From contig JAUNHF010000065.1 in NCBI GenBank assembly GCA_030524065.1, positions 1-8,512 on the forward strand: a DNA stretch of 8,512 nt, read 5' to 3'. Under the pieces are notes generated by a model that worked only from the letters and a program-made list of their open reading frames with translations, was not told where the DNA came from and did no database searches. Made by a program: the position numbers and the translations under genes. The stretch is from Deinococcus sp. (GTDB taxonomy: Bacteria > Deinococcota > Deinococci > Deinococcales > Deinococcaceae). This document shows, one piece after another, positions 1-5,538 of the stretch; the first letter of the stretch is position 1, and each line of letters begins with the position of its first letter.

Positions 1-127
1 TGCCGTGCGCGGCGAAACTCTGCGCCACGCCCAGGCCGATGCCGGAGGTGCCCCCGGTGATCAGGGCATGCTTGCCGGCCAGCAAGTCAGGGCGAAAAGT
101 GGACTCGGGCATACCTGGCTGCGTCAT
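1..127 (-). CDS. SDR-family oxidoreductase, N-terminal fragment, probably 2,4-dienoyl-CoA reductase-like
   Basis: Only the first 42 codons are present; the rest lies beyond the left edge. Residues 24-31 read TGGTSGIG, the glycine-rich dinucleotide-binding motif of classical short-chain dehydrogenases, preceded by the beta-strand KHALI. Just before it is FRPDLL. From memory, the peroxisomal 2,4-dienoyl-CoA reductases (DECR2 type) have a very similar FxPDLL lead-in to the Rossmann fold, whereas generic FabG-like SDRs do not. Such enzymes use NADPH to reduce 2,4-dienoyl-CoA esters formed during unsaturated fatty-acid beta-oxidation. The upstream neighbour is an ECH1-like crotonase, which supports this reading. 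I chose ATG at 127 because a TACACT box ends 7 nt upstream. A second in-frame ATG at 112 remains possible. SDR membership is secure; substrate is an inference from 42 residues. Confidence 0.85.
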   Translation of the reverse strand, partial: MTQPGMPESTFRPDLLAGKHALITGGTSGIGLGVAQSFAAHG

Positions 128-129
128 AC

Positions 130-143
130 CTCTAAGTGTAGAG
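130..143. repeat. Inverted repeat overlapping the SDR promoter, possible operator
   Basis: The plus strand reads CTCTA, AGTG, TAGAG: two perfect 5-bp arms with a 4-nt spacer. It covers the -10 box and part of the gap to the start codon, so a bound protein would block initiation. A weaker version (CTCCA-GTG-TAGAG, 863-875) sits at the same place in the crotonase promoter. Operator function is inferred. Confidence 0.35.
135..140 (-). promoter_or_regulatory. -10 box (TACACT) for a leaderless SDR mRNA
   Basis: On the minus strand TACACT is followed by the 7-nt spacer TAGAGGT and then ATG. The AGAGGT in the spacer touches the ATG, too close for a normal ribosome binding site. The box sits between the crotonase stop and the SDR start. 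It lies inside a perfect inverted repeat, CTCTA-AGTG-TAGAG (130-143). No good -35 was found 17 bp upstream. Confidence 0.55.
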
Positions 144-149
144 CCTTAT

Positions 150-860
150 TCAGCGCGTCCCTGCCTGAGCGGCCAGGGCCGCCGCGTTCCACTCGCCCGC
201 TTGCCTCAGGCCCTCTTCCAGCGGCAACGCGTCCCGCAGCACCCGCTTGGTGCCTTTCAGGGCGTGCGGGTCCAGGGCGGCCAGTTGCCCGGCCAACACG
301 TCTACGCTGGCAAACAGCGTCGCCGGTGTGTCCAGCACGCCAGTCACCAGGCCCCAGCGCTCAGCGGTGCGGGCGTCAACCGGGGCGCCGGTCAGGGCCA
401 TGTGGGCCGTGCGCCCCCGCCCGATCAGGCCGGGCAGGCGCTGCAACCCGCCCAGGTCGGCCACCAGGCCCAGGCGCACTTCCGGCAGGCTGAAGCTGGC
501 GTCGACGCTGCACAGCCGCAGGTCGCACGCTGCGATCAGCTCCAGCCCCGCGCCGATGCAGTGGCCGTGAACCGCCGCAATCACCGGAATGTCCAGCGCG
601 GCCACAGCGTTCAGCGCGCCTTGCATCGGCTGCACTGCACCCCAAAAGTCGCCGGTCTGCTGGATGGTCGGCAGCGTGGCCGCGACATCCAGCCCCGCGC
701 TGAAGATGTCCTGCCCACGGATCACCAGCACGCGGGCGTCACCCAGCTCGGCCAGCGCCTGCGGCACCTCGGTCCAGAAGGCGGGTGGCATCGAGCCTTT
801 CTTGGCGGTCAGGGTCAGGGTGGCCGCCTGACCGCTGCGGCTGAGTTTTAGGGTGGACAT
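150..860 (-). CDS. Enoyl-CoA hydratase/isomerase (crotonase) family, ECH1-like
   Basis: This 236-residue protein has the crotonase fold, with the oxyanion-hole segments FSAGLD (about 53-58) and [16 protein letters not shown] (about 100-115). The active-site stretch [18 protein letters not shown] (126-143) closely follows that of Delta3,5-Delta2,4-dienoyl-CoA isomerase (ECH1). E127 and D135 align with that enzyme's catalytic Glu and Asp, and E107 stands where ECH1 has a third Asp. Such isomerases shift 3,5-dienoyl-CoA to 2,4-dienoyl-CoA, the substrate of dienoyl-CoA reductase, which the downstream SDR resembles. The length is slightly short for the family. An in-frame ATG at 908 abuts the previous gene's stop (TAGATG), but the 16 extra residues are not crotonase-like. 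TACACT ends 6 nt before the ATG at 860, which decides the start. Generic enoyl-CoA hydratase activity is the alternative. Confidence 0.9.
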   Translation of the reverse strand: MSTLKLSRSGQAATLTLTAKKGSMPPAFWTEVPQALAELGDARVLVIRGQDIFSAGLDVAATLPTIQQTGDFWGAVQPMQGALNAVAALDIPVIAAVHGHCIGAGLELIAACDLRLCSVDASFSLPEVRLGLVADLGGLQRLPGLIGRGRTAHMALTGAPVDARTAERWGLVTGVLDTPATLFASVDVLAGQLAALDPHALKGTKRVLRDALPLEEGLRQAGEWNAAALAAQAGTR

Positions 861-866
861 GGCTCC

Positions 867-872
867 AGTGTA
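867..872 (-). promoter_or_regulatory. -10 box (TACACT) for the crotonase gene
   Basis: TACACT is followed by GGAGCC and ATG at 860. The minus-strand 10-mer GCTCTACACT (867-876) is identical to the one before the SDR gene (135-144). A GGAG lies only 2 nt from the ATG, so weak ribosome-binding help cannot be excluded, but the layout matches the leaderless starts elsewhere in the window. Confidence 0.55.
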
Positions 873-908
873 GAGCTTGGGCTGCGGCTGGCCCCCAGCA
901 GAACGCAT

Positions 909-2111
909 CTACTGACCGCTGCCCGCCCAGGCCACCCGCCAGACCCGCCCCGCGCCGTCATCGGTCACAAGTAAGGCCCCGTCTGGCGCGACCGCCACAT
1001 CTACCGGGCGGCCCTGCACCGTTCCGCCATCTAGAAAGCCGGTCAGGAAGTCCTGCACTTCACCGGTTTCGGGGCTTACCGTGACCACCTTGTAACCGGT
1101 TTTTTCGCTGCGGTTCCAGCTGCCGTGCAGCCCCGCAAACATCAGCCCCTGGTACTTGGCCGGAAAGGCCGCGCCGGTATAAAAGCCCATCCCCAGCGGG
1201 GCGGAGTGCGCAGTGGTCAGGGCAAAAGCGGGCGCGGCCTGCTCGCATGCGGCGGCGTCCCGGCGTCCGAAATCCTTATCCCAAACCTGCGGCTTGCCCG
1301 GCTGCACTGTAAAACAGTACGGCCAGCCGTAAAAGCCGCCGTCCTTGAGGCGATAAAAGCCTTCGGGCGGCAGGTCGTCGCCCAGCTGGTCGCGGCCATT
1401 GTTGGTGGACCACAGCGCCCCGTCATACCATTCCAGGCCCACGGCGTTACGCAGCCCGGTGGCGTAGGGGCGGCCGTTTTTGCCGTCCGCACCGTAGACC
1501 CACACAGCGGCGCGGCGCTTGTCTTGCTCCTCGCATACGTTGCAGGTGCTGCCCACCGAGACAAACAGCTGACCTTCCGGGCTGAACTCGATGGTGCGGG
1601 TCCAGTGGCCGCCTTCTGGGGGCAGGTCCACGATTTTTTCCGGCTGGCCCTGGGCCTCCCTCTGCCCCGGCTGGTAAGGCAACCGCACCACGCCGTCCGT
1701 GTTGGCGATGTACAGATGGTCACCGTACAAGGCCAGACCATGCGGCTTGCTCAGCCCACTGGCAAAGGTGAGCTTGCTGTCGGCCACGCCATCGGCATTG
1801 CGGTCGGGCAGCAGATAGACCGTGCCGGCGTCCGGGTCGCTCAGAAACACGTCGCCGCCCGGAGCCACCGCCAGCAGGCGCGGTTTTTGAAAGCCCTCGG
1901 CGTAAAGCGTGACCCGGAAACCCTGTGGCGCAGTGGGCACAAAGCCTTCAGGCAGAGGCTGGGCTGCCGAAGGCTTTGCAGTTGCCAGGGTGTCCGGAGC
2001 CCCTCTGTCCCCAGCTGGGTTGCTGCTGACCGCCTGACCGGATTGCTGCACCGGTCCGGCGCAGGCGACCACGGCCAGCCAGGGGGTCAGCGCGAGCATC
2101 AGTTTGTCCAT
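909..2111 (-). CDS. Glucose/sorbosone dehydrogenase-family (PQQ-type beta-propeller) lipoprotein
   Basis: This 400-residue protein starts with a lipoprotein signal: K3, a hydrophobic run L4-A16, and lipobox V14-V15-A16-C17. A Ser/Ala/Pro/Gln-rich tether runs to about residue 52, so the enzyme is probably anchored outside the cytoplasmic membrane. The remainder is a six-bladed propeller of the L-sorbosone/soluble glucose dehydrogenase family. Signature segments are PHGLALYG (123-130), GHWTRTIEFSPEG (168-180), STCNVCEEQDKRRAA (188-202), TGLRNAVGLEW (218-228), NNGRDQLGDDLPPE (237-250), YGWPYC (261-266) and LHGSWNR (328-334). H169, R172 and R221 are candidate cofactor/active-site residues; DRNADGVAD (103-111) looks like a calcium loop. 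Family members oxidise aldoses or aldehydes using PQQ, but many homologues have no known substrate. There is no -10 box near the start, only GAGG 1 nt away. The alternative start at 2099 would still leave a lipobox. Confidence 0.9.
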   Translation of the reverse strand: MDKLMLALTPWLAVVACAGPVQQSGQAVSSNPAGDRGAPDTLATAKPSAAQPLPEGFVPTAPQGFRVTLYAEGFQKPRLLAVAPGGDVFLSDPDAGTVYLLPDRNADGVADSKLTFASGLSKPHGLALYGDHLYIANTDGVVRLPYQPGQREAQGQPEKIVDLPPEGGHWTRTIEFSPEGQLFVSVGSTCNVCEEQDKRRAAVWVYGADGKNGRPYATGLRNAVGLEWYDGALWSTNNGRDQLGDDLPPEGFYRLKDGGFYGWPYCFTVQPGKPQVWDKDFGRRDAAACEQAAPAFALTTAHSAPLGMGFYTGAAFPAKYQGLMFAGLHGSWNRSEKTGYKVVTVSPETGEVQDFLTGFLDGGTVQGRPVDVAVAPDGALLVTDDGAGRVWRVAWAGSGQ

Positions 2112-2277
2112 GCCTCACTCTGACCCGTCCGGGCAGTGGCTGAGAAAGAAGGGCATTTATCCGGTCAGGAGCGCCTTCTTAGAGTTGGCGCCGCAGCCGT
2201 CACTGAAAGGTGCCGCGCCGCTGGGCCCGGCTGGATCAGCCGCTGGCGGAGGGCCAGGGGATACGGGGTTATCGGCG
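2112..2277 (-). other. Intergenic region between pdxY and the sorbosone dehydrogenase-like gene
   Basis: No TAnnnT box was found next to the ATG at 2111, which makes this the one gene lacking the leaderless layout. Small GC-rich inverted repeats are present: GGCTG-GAT-CAGCC (2229-2241) and CTGGC/GCCAG (2243-2257). A 13-codon frame (ATG in GGATAAATG, reading MPFFLS...) ends just before the gene but has no well-placed ribosome binding site, so I do not call it a gene. Confidence 0.4.
2146..2180 (-). terminator. Inverted repeat, possible weak terminator after pdxY
   Basis: AAGAAGG (2146-2152) pairs with CCTTCTT (2174-2180), with further GC pairing possible across a one-base bulge and a 16-nt loop. 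On the minus strand the descending arm continues as CTTCTTTCTC, pyrimidine-rich but not a true T-run. It lies ~100 nt past the pdxY stop and just upstream of the lipoprotein gene, so it could be a weak terminator or a protein-binding palindrome. Confidence 0.3.
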
Positions 2278-3204
2278 TTACTGGCCGCTTAGCATCACCT
2301 GCTGCGCCTCAAAGACCTGGCCCGGCTGCACCAGCTGGTCCTGCACAGCAATCAGCCCGATCTCGCGGGTGCCGGTCTGGTGGGTGTGCTCCAGCAACGC
2401 ATACAGGGCGCTCATGCTGAGGCTCAGCGCCTGCGCCACGTCGCCGCTGCGCAGGTACTGGCCGTAGAACAGCGCGGCGATGGCGTCGCCGGTGCCGTTG
2501 CGGGGCGGGTCCAGCGGCAGCAGCGGCGTGCGGCAAATCCAGGTGCCGCTGTCCGACACCGCCAGCGTCTCAATGCTGCCGGCGGGCGCATCTTCGCGGG
2601 TGAGGCTGGTCACCACCACGATGCGTGGGCCGCCTTCACGCAGCCGGCCGCGCAGGTCCCCGGCAGCGGCCAGGGCCTCTTCCAGCGTGGTGACTTTGCG
2701 CCCGGTCAGCAGCTCCAGCTCAAAGTGGTTGGGCACCACGATATCGGCAGCTGGAATGGCCTGGGCAGAGATGTGCTCGGGCAATTCCGGATTCACGAAC
2801 ACCCCGCGTCCGAAGTCGCCCATCACTGGGTCACAGCAGTAAAGCGCCCGTGGATTGGCCGCCCGCACACGCTCCACTGCGCCGACCACCGCTTTTACCG
2901 TGCCCGCTGAACCCATATAGCCGCTCAGGACGCCGTCGCACCCGGGCAGAGCGCCGTGCGCCTCAATGCCGTCAATCAGTTCTGCGATGTCTTCTGGCGG
3001 AAACACCTTGCCGGTCCAGGCTCCATAGCCGGTGTGGTTAGAGAACTGCACGGTCTGAATGGCCCAGACCTCAAACCCCAGGCGCTGGAGCGGGAAAACG
3101 GCGGCGGCGTTGCCCACATGGCCGTACGCCACCCACGACTGAATAGACAGGATGTTCTTGGGGGGCTGTCCCGGAGCCAGGGTCTTGTTCTGCGGCGTGG
3201 TCAT
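2278..3204 (-). CDS. pdxY: Pyridoxal kinase PdxY
   Basis: A 308-residue ribokinase-fold kinase that phosphorylates pyridoxal with ATP in the pyridoxal-5'-phosphate salvage pathway, in the cytoplasm. It follows E. coli PdxY closely: [15 protein letters not shown] (18-32), [15 protein letters not shown] (51-65), [10 protein letters not shown] (91-100), YCCDPVMGD (122-130), [12 protein letters not shown] (157-168), and the ATP/anion-hole motif [11 protein letters not shown] (235-245), in which D240 is the expected catalytic base. E. coli PdxY is about 20 residues shorter; the difference is mostly a polar N-terminal extension of ~16 residues. The start at 3204 is supported by TATGCT ending 6 nt upstream. 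Downstream sits the dehydrogenase-like lipoprotein with no obvious link. Several sulfur-transfer enzymes use PLP, but no direct link to the sulfur genes here can be shown. Confidence 0.93.
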   Translation of the reverse strand: MTTPQNKTLAPGQPPKNILSIQSWVAYGHVGNAAAVFPLQRLGFEVWAIQTVQFSNHTGYGAWTGKVFPPEDIAELIDGIEAHGALPGCDGVLSGYMGSAGTVKAVVGAVERVRAANPRALYCCDPVMGDFGRGVFVNPELPEHISAQAIPAADIVVPNHFELELLTGRKVTTLEEALAAAGDLRGRLREGGPRIVVVTSLTREDAPAGSIETLAVSDSGTWICRTPLLPLDPPRNGTGDAIAALFYGQYLRSGDVAQALSLSMSALYALLEHTHQTGTREIGLIAVQDQLVQPGQVFEAQQVMLSGQ

Positions 3205-3210
3205 CCCCAG

Positions 3211-3216
3211 AGCATA
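3211..3216 (-). promoter_or_regulatory. -10 box (TATGCT) for leaderless pdxY
   Basis: TATGCT, spacer CTGGGG (6 nt), then ATG at 3204. It lies in the 46-bp gap after the M23 gene, so pdxY is probably transcribed on its own as well as by read-through. CCCAG (3206-3210) and CTGGG (3220-3224) flank the box as an inverted repeat. Confidence 0.55.
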
Positions 3217-3250
3217 ACGCTGGGCCAGGCCGGATATGACGCGGGCCGGG

Positions 3251-3784
3251 CTAAGGCCTGGGCTTTTTCAGCAGCGGATAAGGGTTAATGGCACCCTGCG
3301 GCGTATAGATGCCGTAGTGCAGGTGGGGGGGCGTACCCTTGGCGTTGCCGCTGTCCCCCACATAGCCCACCGTGTCGCCCTGCTCTACCCAGTCGCCTTC
3401 CTGCAAGTCGGGATAGCGTTCCAGGTGGGCATAGTAGTGGCGCTGCCCGGCAGGCCCCAGCACCATCACCGTGCGGCCTCCCAGGTTGTTCTCGCCCACG
3501 TTCAGCACCACGCCGGGCCCAGTGGACCGAATCGGCGTTCCCCGGTCCGCAAAGATATCGATTCCCTCGTGGCTGCGCCCCCCCGAGCGGGCCCCACCCC
3601 AGGTGTCGGTCAGCGCGGCGCCGGGCAGCGGGCTCGGCAGGCTGTTCTCGGCGGGCGCAGGCATCCGCGTCAGTTCCAGATATTGCCGGCTGCGCTGAAT
3701 GTGCGGCCAAAAAAGAGCCGTCAGTCCGCCCAGCACGGCCAGCAGAATCAGCAGAGGAAGCAGGATGTTCAGGGAGCGGCGCAC
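3251..3784 (-). CDS. Membrane-anchored M23-family metallopeptidase
   Basis: A 177-residue protein with Arg-Arg at the N-terminus and one hydrophobic segment (about 6-26), consistent with an N-terminal membrane anchor or uncleaved signal. A short Pro/Ala linker leads to a compact LytM/M23 domain: [11 protein letters not shown] (72-82), VMVLG (107-110 region), HYYAHL (116-121), [11 protein letters not shown] (136-146) and PPHLHYGIY (152-160). H72, D76 and H156 are the expected zinc ligands, with H120 and H154 as catalytic histidines, so it should be active. M23 enzymes usually cut peptide cross-bridges of peptidoglycan, but the natural bond here is unknown. The start is GTG at 3784. A CATACT box 7 nt upstream fits the local leaderless layout with one mismatch. 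No SH3b or LysM targeting domain is present. Confidence 0.92.
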   Translation of the reverse strand: MRRSLNILLPLLILLAVLGGLTALFWPHIQRSRQYLELTRMPAPAENSLPSPLPGAALTDTWGGARSGGRSHEGIDIFADRGTPIRSTGPGVVLNVGENNLGGRTVMVLGPAGQRHYYAHLERYPDLQEGDWVEQGDTVGYVGDSGNAKGTPPHLHYGIYTPQGAINPYPLLKKPRP

Positions 3785-3791
3785 GCCGCCC

Positions 3792-3797
3792 AGTATG
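3792..3797 (-). promoter_or_regulatory. Weak -10-like box (CATACT) before the M23 gene
   Basis: CATACT, spacer GGGCGGC (7 nt), then GTG at 3784. The spacing matches the other genes here but the first base of the box is off consensus. The perfect inverted repeat GCGGT-TAG-ACCGC lies just upstream. Confidence 0.35.
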
Positions 3798-3804
3798 CCC
3801 CGGC

Positions 3805-3817
3805 GCGGTTAGACCGC
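3805..3817. repeat. Inverted repeat GCGGT-TAG-ACCGC upstream of the M23 gene
   Basis: Two perfect 5-bp arms with a 3-bp centre, 8 bp upstream of the putative -10 box. The position would suit an operator, but a 5-bp palindrome in GC-rich DNA can arise by chance. Confidence 0.3.
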
Positions 3818-3874
3818 TGTAACAGCAGCTGGCTGTGGCGCTCACGTGACGGCACTAAGTAGCGCAGCGGCCAT

Positions 3875-3911
3875 AAAAAACCCGCTCGCCTTGTCAGAAG
3901 GTTTCGAGCGG
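3875..3911 (-). terminator. Rho-independent terminator, minus strand
   Basis: Read on the minus strand: CCGCTCG (3911-3905), an inner part in which CCTT can pair with AAGG, then CGAGCGG (3888-3882), followed by G and six T (3880-3875). The stem is perfect over 7 bp and the T-run is clear. It would stop transcripts from the GNAT gene, whose stop is ~125 nt upstream, and also any transcript from the promoter-like elements at 3923-3951. Confidence 0.8.
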
Positions 3912-3922
3912 TTATGTCCAAT

Positions 3923-3951
3923 ACTCTAGCGCGGTATGCAGCATGCGGCAA
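3923..3951 (-). promoter_or_regulatory. Candidate promoter TTGCCG-N17-TAGAGT firing into a terminator
   Basis: On the minus strand TTGCCG (3951-3946) and TAGAGT (3928-3923) are exactly 17 bp apart, each matching the consensus at 4 of 6 positions. The expected start is near 3916, only a few bases before the terminator stem. It could make an RNA of about 40-45 nt or an attenuated leader for the M23 gene. Chance occurrence is possible. Confidence 0.4.
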
Positions 3952-4036
3952 GGCTATGCAGCTATCTGGGCTGTGCGGGGTCTAGCGGCCAGCGGTTGCG
4001 TCCAGCTTCAGCCTGCACTTTGGGCCACTCTTAGGG

Positions 4037-4546
4037 TCACTGGGCGAGTGGCCGTGCCCAGCACAGCAGTTCCCCGTCTGCGCTGTCGGTGCGCTGCCCG
4101 GTCAGCACAAAGCCATTTTTTTCCAGCACCCGGATACTGGGCCGGTTGTCCGGCAGAGTTTCGGCCAGGACCGTCTGCACTTCCGGCCAGCCCCGCAGGT
4201 GATCCAGCAGCGCGCTTACCGCTTCGGTGGCGTACCCCTGACCGCGCCCCACTTCGGTTAGCCCGTAGCCGATTTCCACTCGGCCCTGCTCGGGCGCGTG
4301 CTTGGTGCCCAGCAGCCCTATAGCCTGTCTGCTGGCCTGCTCCACGACCGCAAAAGACCCGCGTACCTGATCCGTCTCCCCCAGGCCCAGCAGATACAGG
4401 GGAAACATCACTGCCGCTTCGCCGGCCCAGCCTTCGCCAAAGGCAAAGCCCCGCGTCTGAAAAGCGCCGCCCCCCAGTGTCTGCATCAGCAGTTCGCGTG
4501 ACAGTGGGAGCAGCAACAAGCGGGGCGTGTTCAGAACGTCTCTCAC
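4037..4546 (-). CDS. GNAT-family N-acetyltransferase (RimJ/RimL type)
   Basis: A 169-residue protein with a short N-terminal NTPRLLLLPLS segment, typical of RimJ/RimL-like acetyltransferases. The acetyl-CoA pyrophosphate loop VGRGQGYATEA (99-109) and the C-terminal NRPSIRVLEKNGFVLTG (134-150) are both well preserved. The enzyme should move an acetyl group from acetyl-CoA to an amine on a protein N-terminus, a small molecule or an antibiotic; the acceptor cannot be told. The reading frame stays open upstream into the sulfurtransferase gene, but the extra residues are not conserved-looking. I chose GTG at 4546 because TACACT ends 7 nt upstream and the previous gene's terminator lies just before that. 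A terminator follows at 3911-3875. Confidence 0.88.
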   Translation of the reverse strand: MRDVLNTPRLLLLPLSRELLMQTLGGGAFQTRGFAFGEGWAGEAAVMFPLYLLGLGETDQVRGSFAVVEQASRQAIGLLGTKHAPEQGRVEIGYGLTEVGRGQGYATEAVSALLDHLRGWPEVQTVLAETLPDNRPSIRVLEKNGFVLTGQRTDSADGELLCWARPLAQ

Positions 4547-4550
4547 GCGG

Positions 4551-4584
4551 CAAAGTGTAAAGGATGGCCTGGTTCGGCCATCCT
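4551..4584 (-). terminator. Rho-independent terminator of the sulfurtransferase gene
   Basis: A perfect 9-bp stem, AGGATGGCC / GGCCATCCT, with a 6-nt loop begins 9 nt after the sulfurtransferase stop on the minus strand. It is followed by TTACACTTTG, a T-rich but interrupted tail. That tail contains the -10 box of the next gene. Confidence 0.75.
4554..4559 (-). promoter_or_regulatory. -10 box (TACACT) for leaderless GNAT mRNA
   Basis: TACACT, spacer TTGCCGC (7 nt), then GTG at 4546. The box lies in the T-tail of the preceding terminator, so the spacer and -35 region are occupied by the hairpin sequence. No recognisable -35 hexamer is present. Confidence 0.5.
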
Positions 4585-4593
4585 CCCCAGCAC

Positions 4594-5457
4594 TTACTCT
4601 TCGCGGTACGTTTTTTCGATGGGCAGTCCCACGGCGTTGCCCCACTCGGTCCAGCTGCCGTCGTAGTTGCGGACCTTGGGATAGCCCAGCAGCTCGCGCA
4701 GCACAAACCAGCTGTGGCTGGAGCGCTCCGCAATGCGGCAGTAAGCGATCACGTCTTTGTCGGCGCTCACGCCTTCGCCTTCATACAGCGCCCTCAGTTC
4801 GTCGGCGCTCCTAAAGGTGCCGTCTTCATTGGTGGCTTTGGCCCAGGGGATGTTGCGTGCGCCGGGAATGTGGCCGCCCCGCAGCACACCTTCTTGCGGG
4901 TAGTTGGGCATATGGGTCACCTTGCCGCTGAATTCGTCGGGGCTGCGCACGTCCACCATCGCGCCCTGGCCGCTCTGAACAGCTTCCAGGTGCGCCCTCA
5001 CCTCATCGCGGTAGGCCCGCAGCGACTCGTCGCGGGTTAGGGCCGGGTACTCGCTGGGCGCGGGGCTGGGCACCTCTTCGGTCAGTTCGCGGCCCTCGGC
5101 GGCCCACTTTTGGCGGCCCCCGTTCATCAGCTTGAGGCCCTGCACGCCGCTGTAGGTCAGGAACCAGTAGGCGTAGGCGGCCCACCAGTTGCTCTTGTCG
5201 CCGTACAGCACCACCGTGTCACCTTCGCGGATGCCCAGGCGGCCCAGCAGCTCGCTGACCTTGTCGGCGGTCACGAAGTCGCGCTCGGTGTCGTGCCACA
5301 GGTCACGCTGCCAGTCCAGCTTCACGGCACCAGGAATATGGCCCATGTCGTACAGCAGGATGTCTTCATCCACCTCAATCAGGCGCACGTTCTCGTCGTT
5401 CAGGTGCTCGGACACCCAATCGGTGCTGACCAGTACGTCTTTGGCATAGTCGCTCAT
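4594..5457 (-). CDS. Two-domain rhodanese-type sulfurtransferase (thiosulfate sulfurtransferase)
   Basis: A 287-residue tandem rhodanese protein that should move sulfane sulfur from thiosulfate or another donor to a thiol or cyanide acceptor. The N-terminal domain (about 8-125) has [13 protein letters not shown] (37-49), and its active-loop position reads [11 protein letters not shown] (85-95) without cysteine, so it is structural. The C-terminal domain (about 145-285) has [11 protein letters not shown] (168-178), [12 protein letters not shown] (194-205) and the catalytic loop YCRIAERSS (239-247), with C240 carrying the persulfide. CRIxERSS loops are typical of the actinobacterial CysA/SseA thiosulfate sulfurtransferases. 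An in-frame ATG at 5469 exists, but it lies within TATGCT, the -10 box that ends 7 nt before ATG 5457, so the shorter start is preferred. The gene diverges from sufE and ends at its own terminator. Confidence 0.93.
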   Translation of the reverse strand: MSDYAKDVLVSTDWVSEHLNDENVRLIEVDEDILLYDMGHIPGAVKLDWQRDLWHDTERDFVTADKVSELLGRLGIREGDTVVLYGDKSNWWAAYAYWFLTYSGVQGLKLMNGGRQKWAAEGRELTEEVPSPAPSEYPALTRDESLRAYRDEVRAHLEAVQSGQGAMVDVRSPDEFSGKVTHMPNYPQEGVLRGGHIPGARNIPWAKATNEDGTFRSADELRALYEGEGVSADKDVIAYCRIAERSSHSWFVLRELLGYPKVRNYDGSWTEWGNAVGLPIEKTYREE

Positions 5458-5464
5458 GCTGCCC

Positions 5465-5470
5465 AGCATA
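5465..5470 (-). promoter_or_regulatory. -10 box (TATGCT) for the sulfurtransferase gene
   Basis: TATGCT, spacer GGGCAGC (7 nt), then ATG at 5457. The ATG inside this box is in frame with the gene and could be mistaken for its start. The same hexamer serves pdxY. Confidence 0.55.
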
Positions 5471-5526
5471 GCGGCCGGGGGAAGGGGCGGGGGACGGCGC
5501 TTCCTTTCAGCTCTTCACCCTTGCGT

Positions 5527-5532
5527 TAGATT
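5527..5532 (+). promoter_or_regulatory. -10 box (TAGATT) for leaderless sufE
   Basis: TAGATT, spacer GGCGCC (6 nt), then ATG at 5539. A weak -35 candidate, CTTTCA, lies at 5504-5509 with 17-bp spacing. The 81-bp gap to the sulfurtransferase start holds both divergent promoters. Confidence 0.55.
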
Positions 5533-5538
5533 GGCGCC

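Noticed and set aside
39..851. Long plus-strand open frame opposite the crotonase gene; similar frames lie opposite the other minus-strand genes (for example 1125-2123, 2380-2910, 6838-7647, 7436-8068).
   Set aside because: Antisense frames in GC-rich DNA stay open by chance. Their translations are Arg/Pro/Gln/Ala-rich without domain motifs, while the opposite strand encodes clear enzymes.
2124..2165. 13-codon frame upstream of the lipoprotein dehydrogenase gene (MPFFLS...).
   Set aside because: The only AGAAGG upstream is 17 nt from its ATG and no -10 box precedes it, so there is no support for translation.
3912..3928. Possible radiation/desiccation response motif: GACATAA half-site on the minus strand (TTATGTC on plus).
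   Set aside because: Only one half matches the 17-bp palindrome TTATGTCATTGACATAA; the other half is mostly mismatched, and it lies between a gene end and a terminator.
3935..3962. Direct repeat TATGCAGC at 3935-3942 and 3955-3962.
   Set aside because: Two short copies 20 bp apart with no further units; not a CRISPR or iteron array.
3943..4323. Plus-strand 126-codon frame covering the gap downstream of the GNAT gene.
   Set aside because: It overlaps the GNAT coding region, has low-complexity composition, and lacks a promoter or ribosome binding site.
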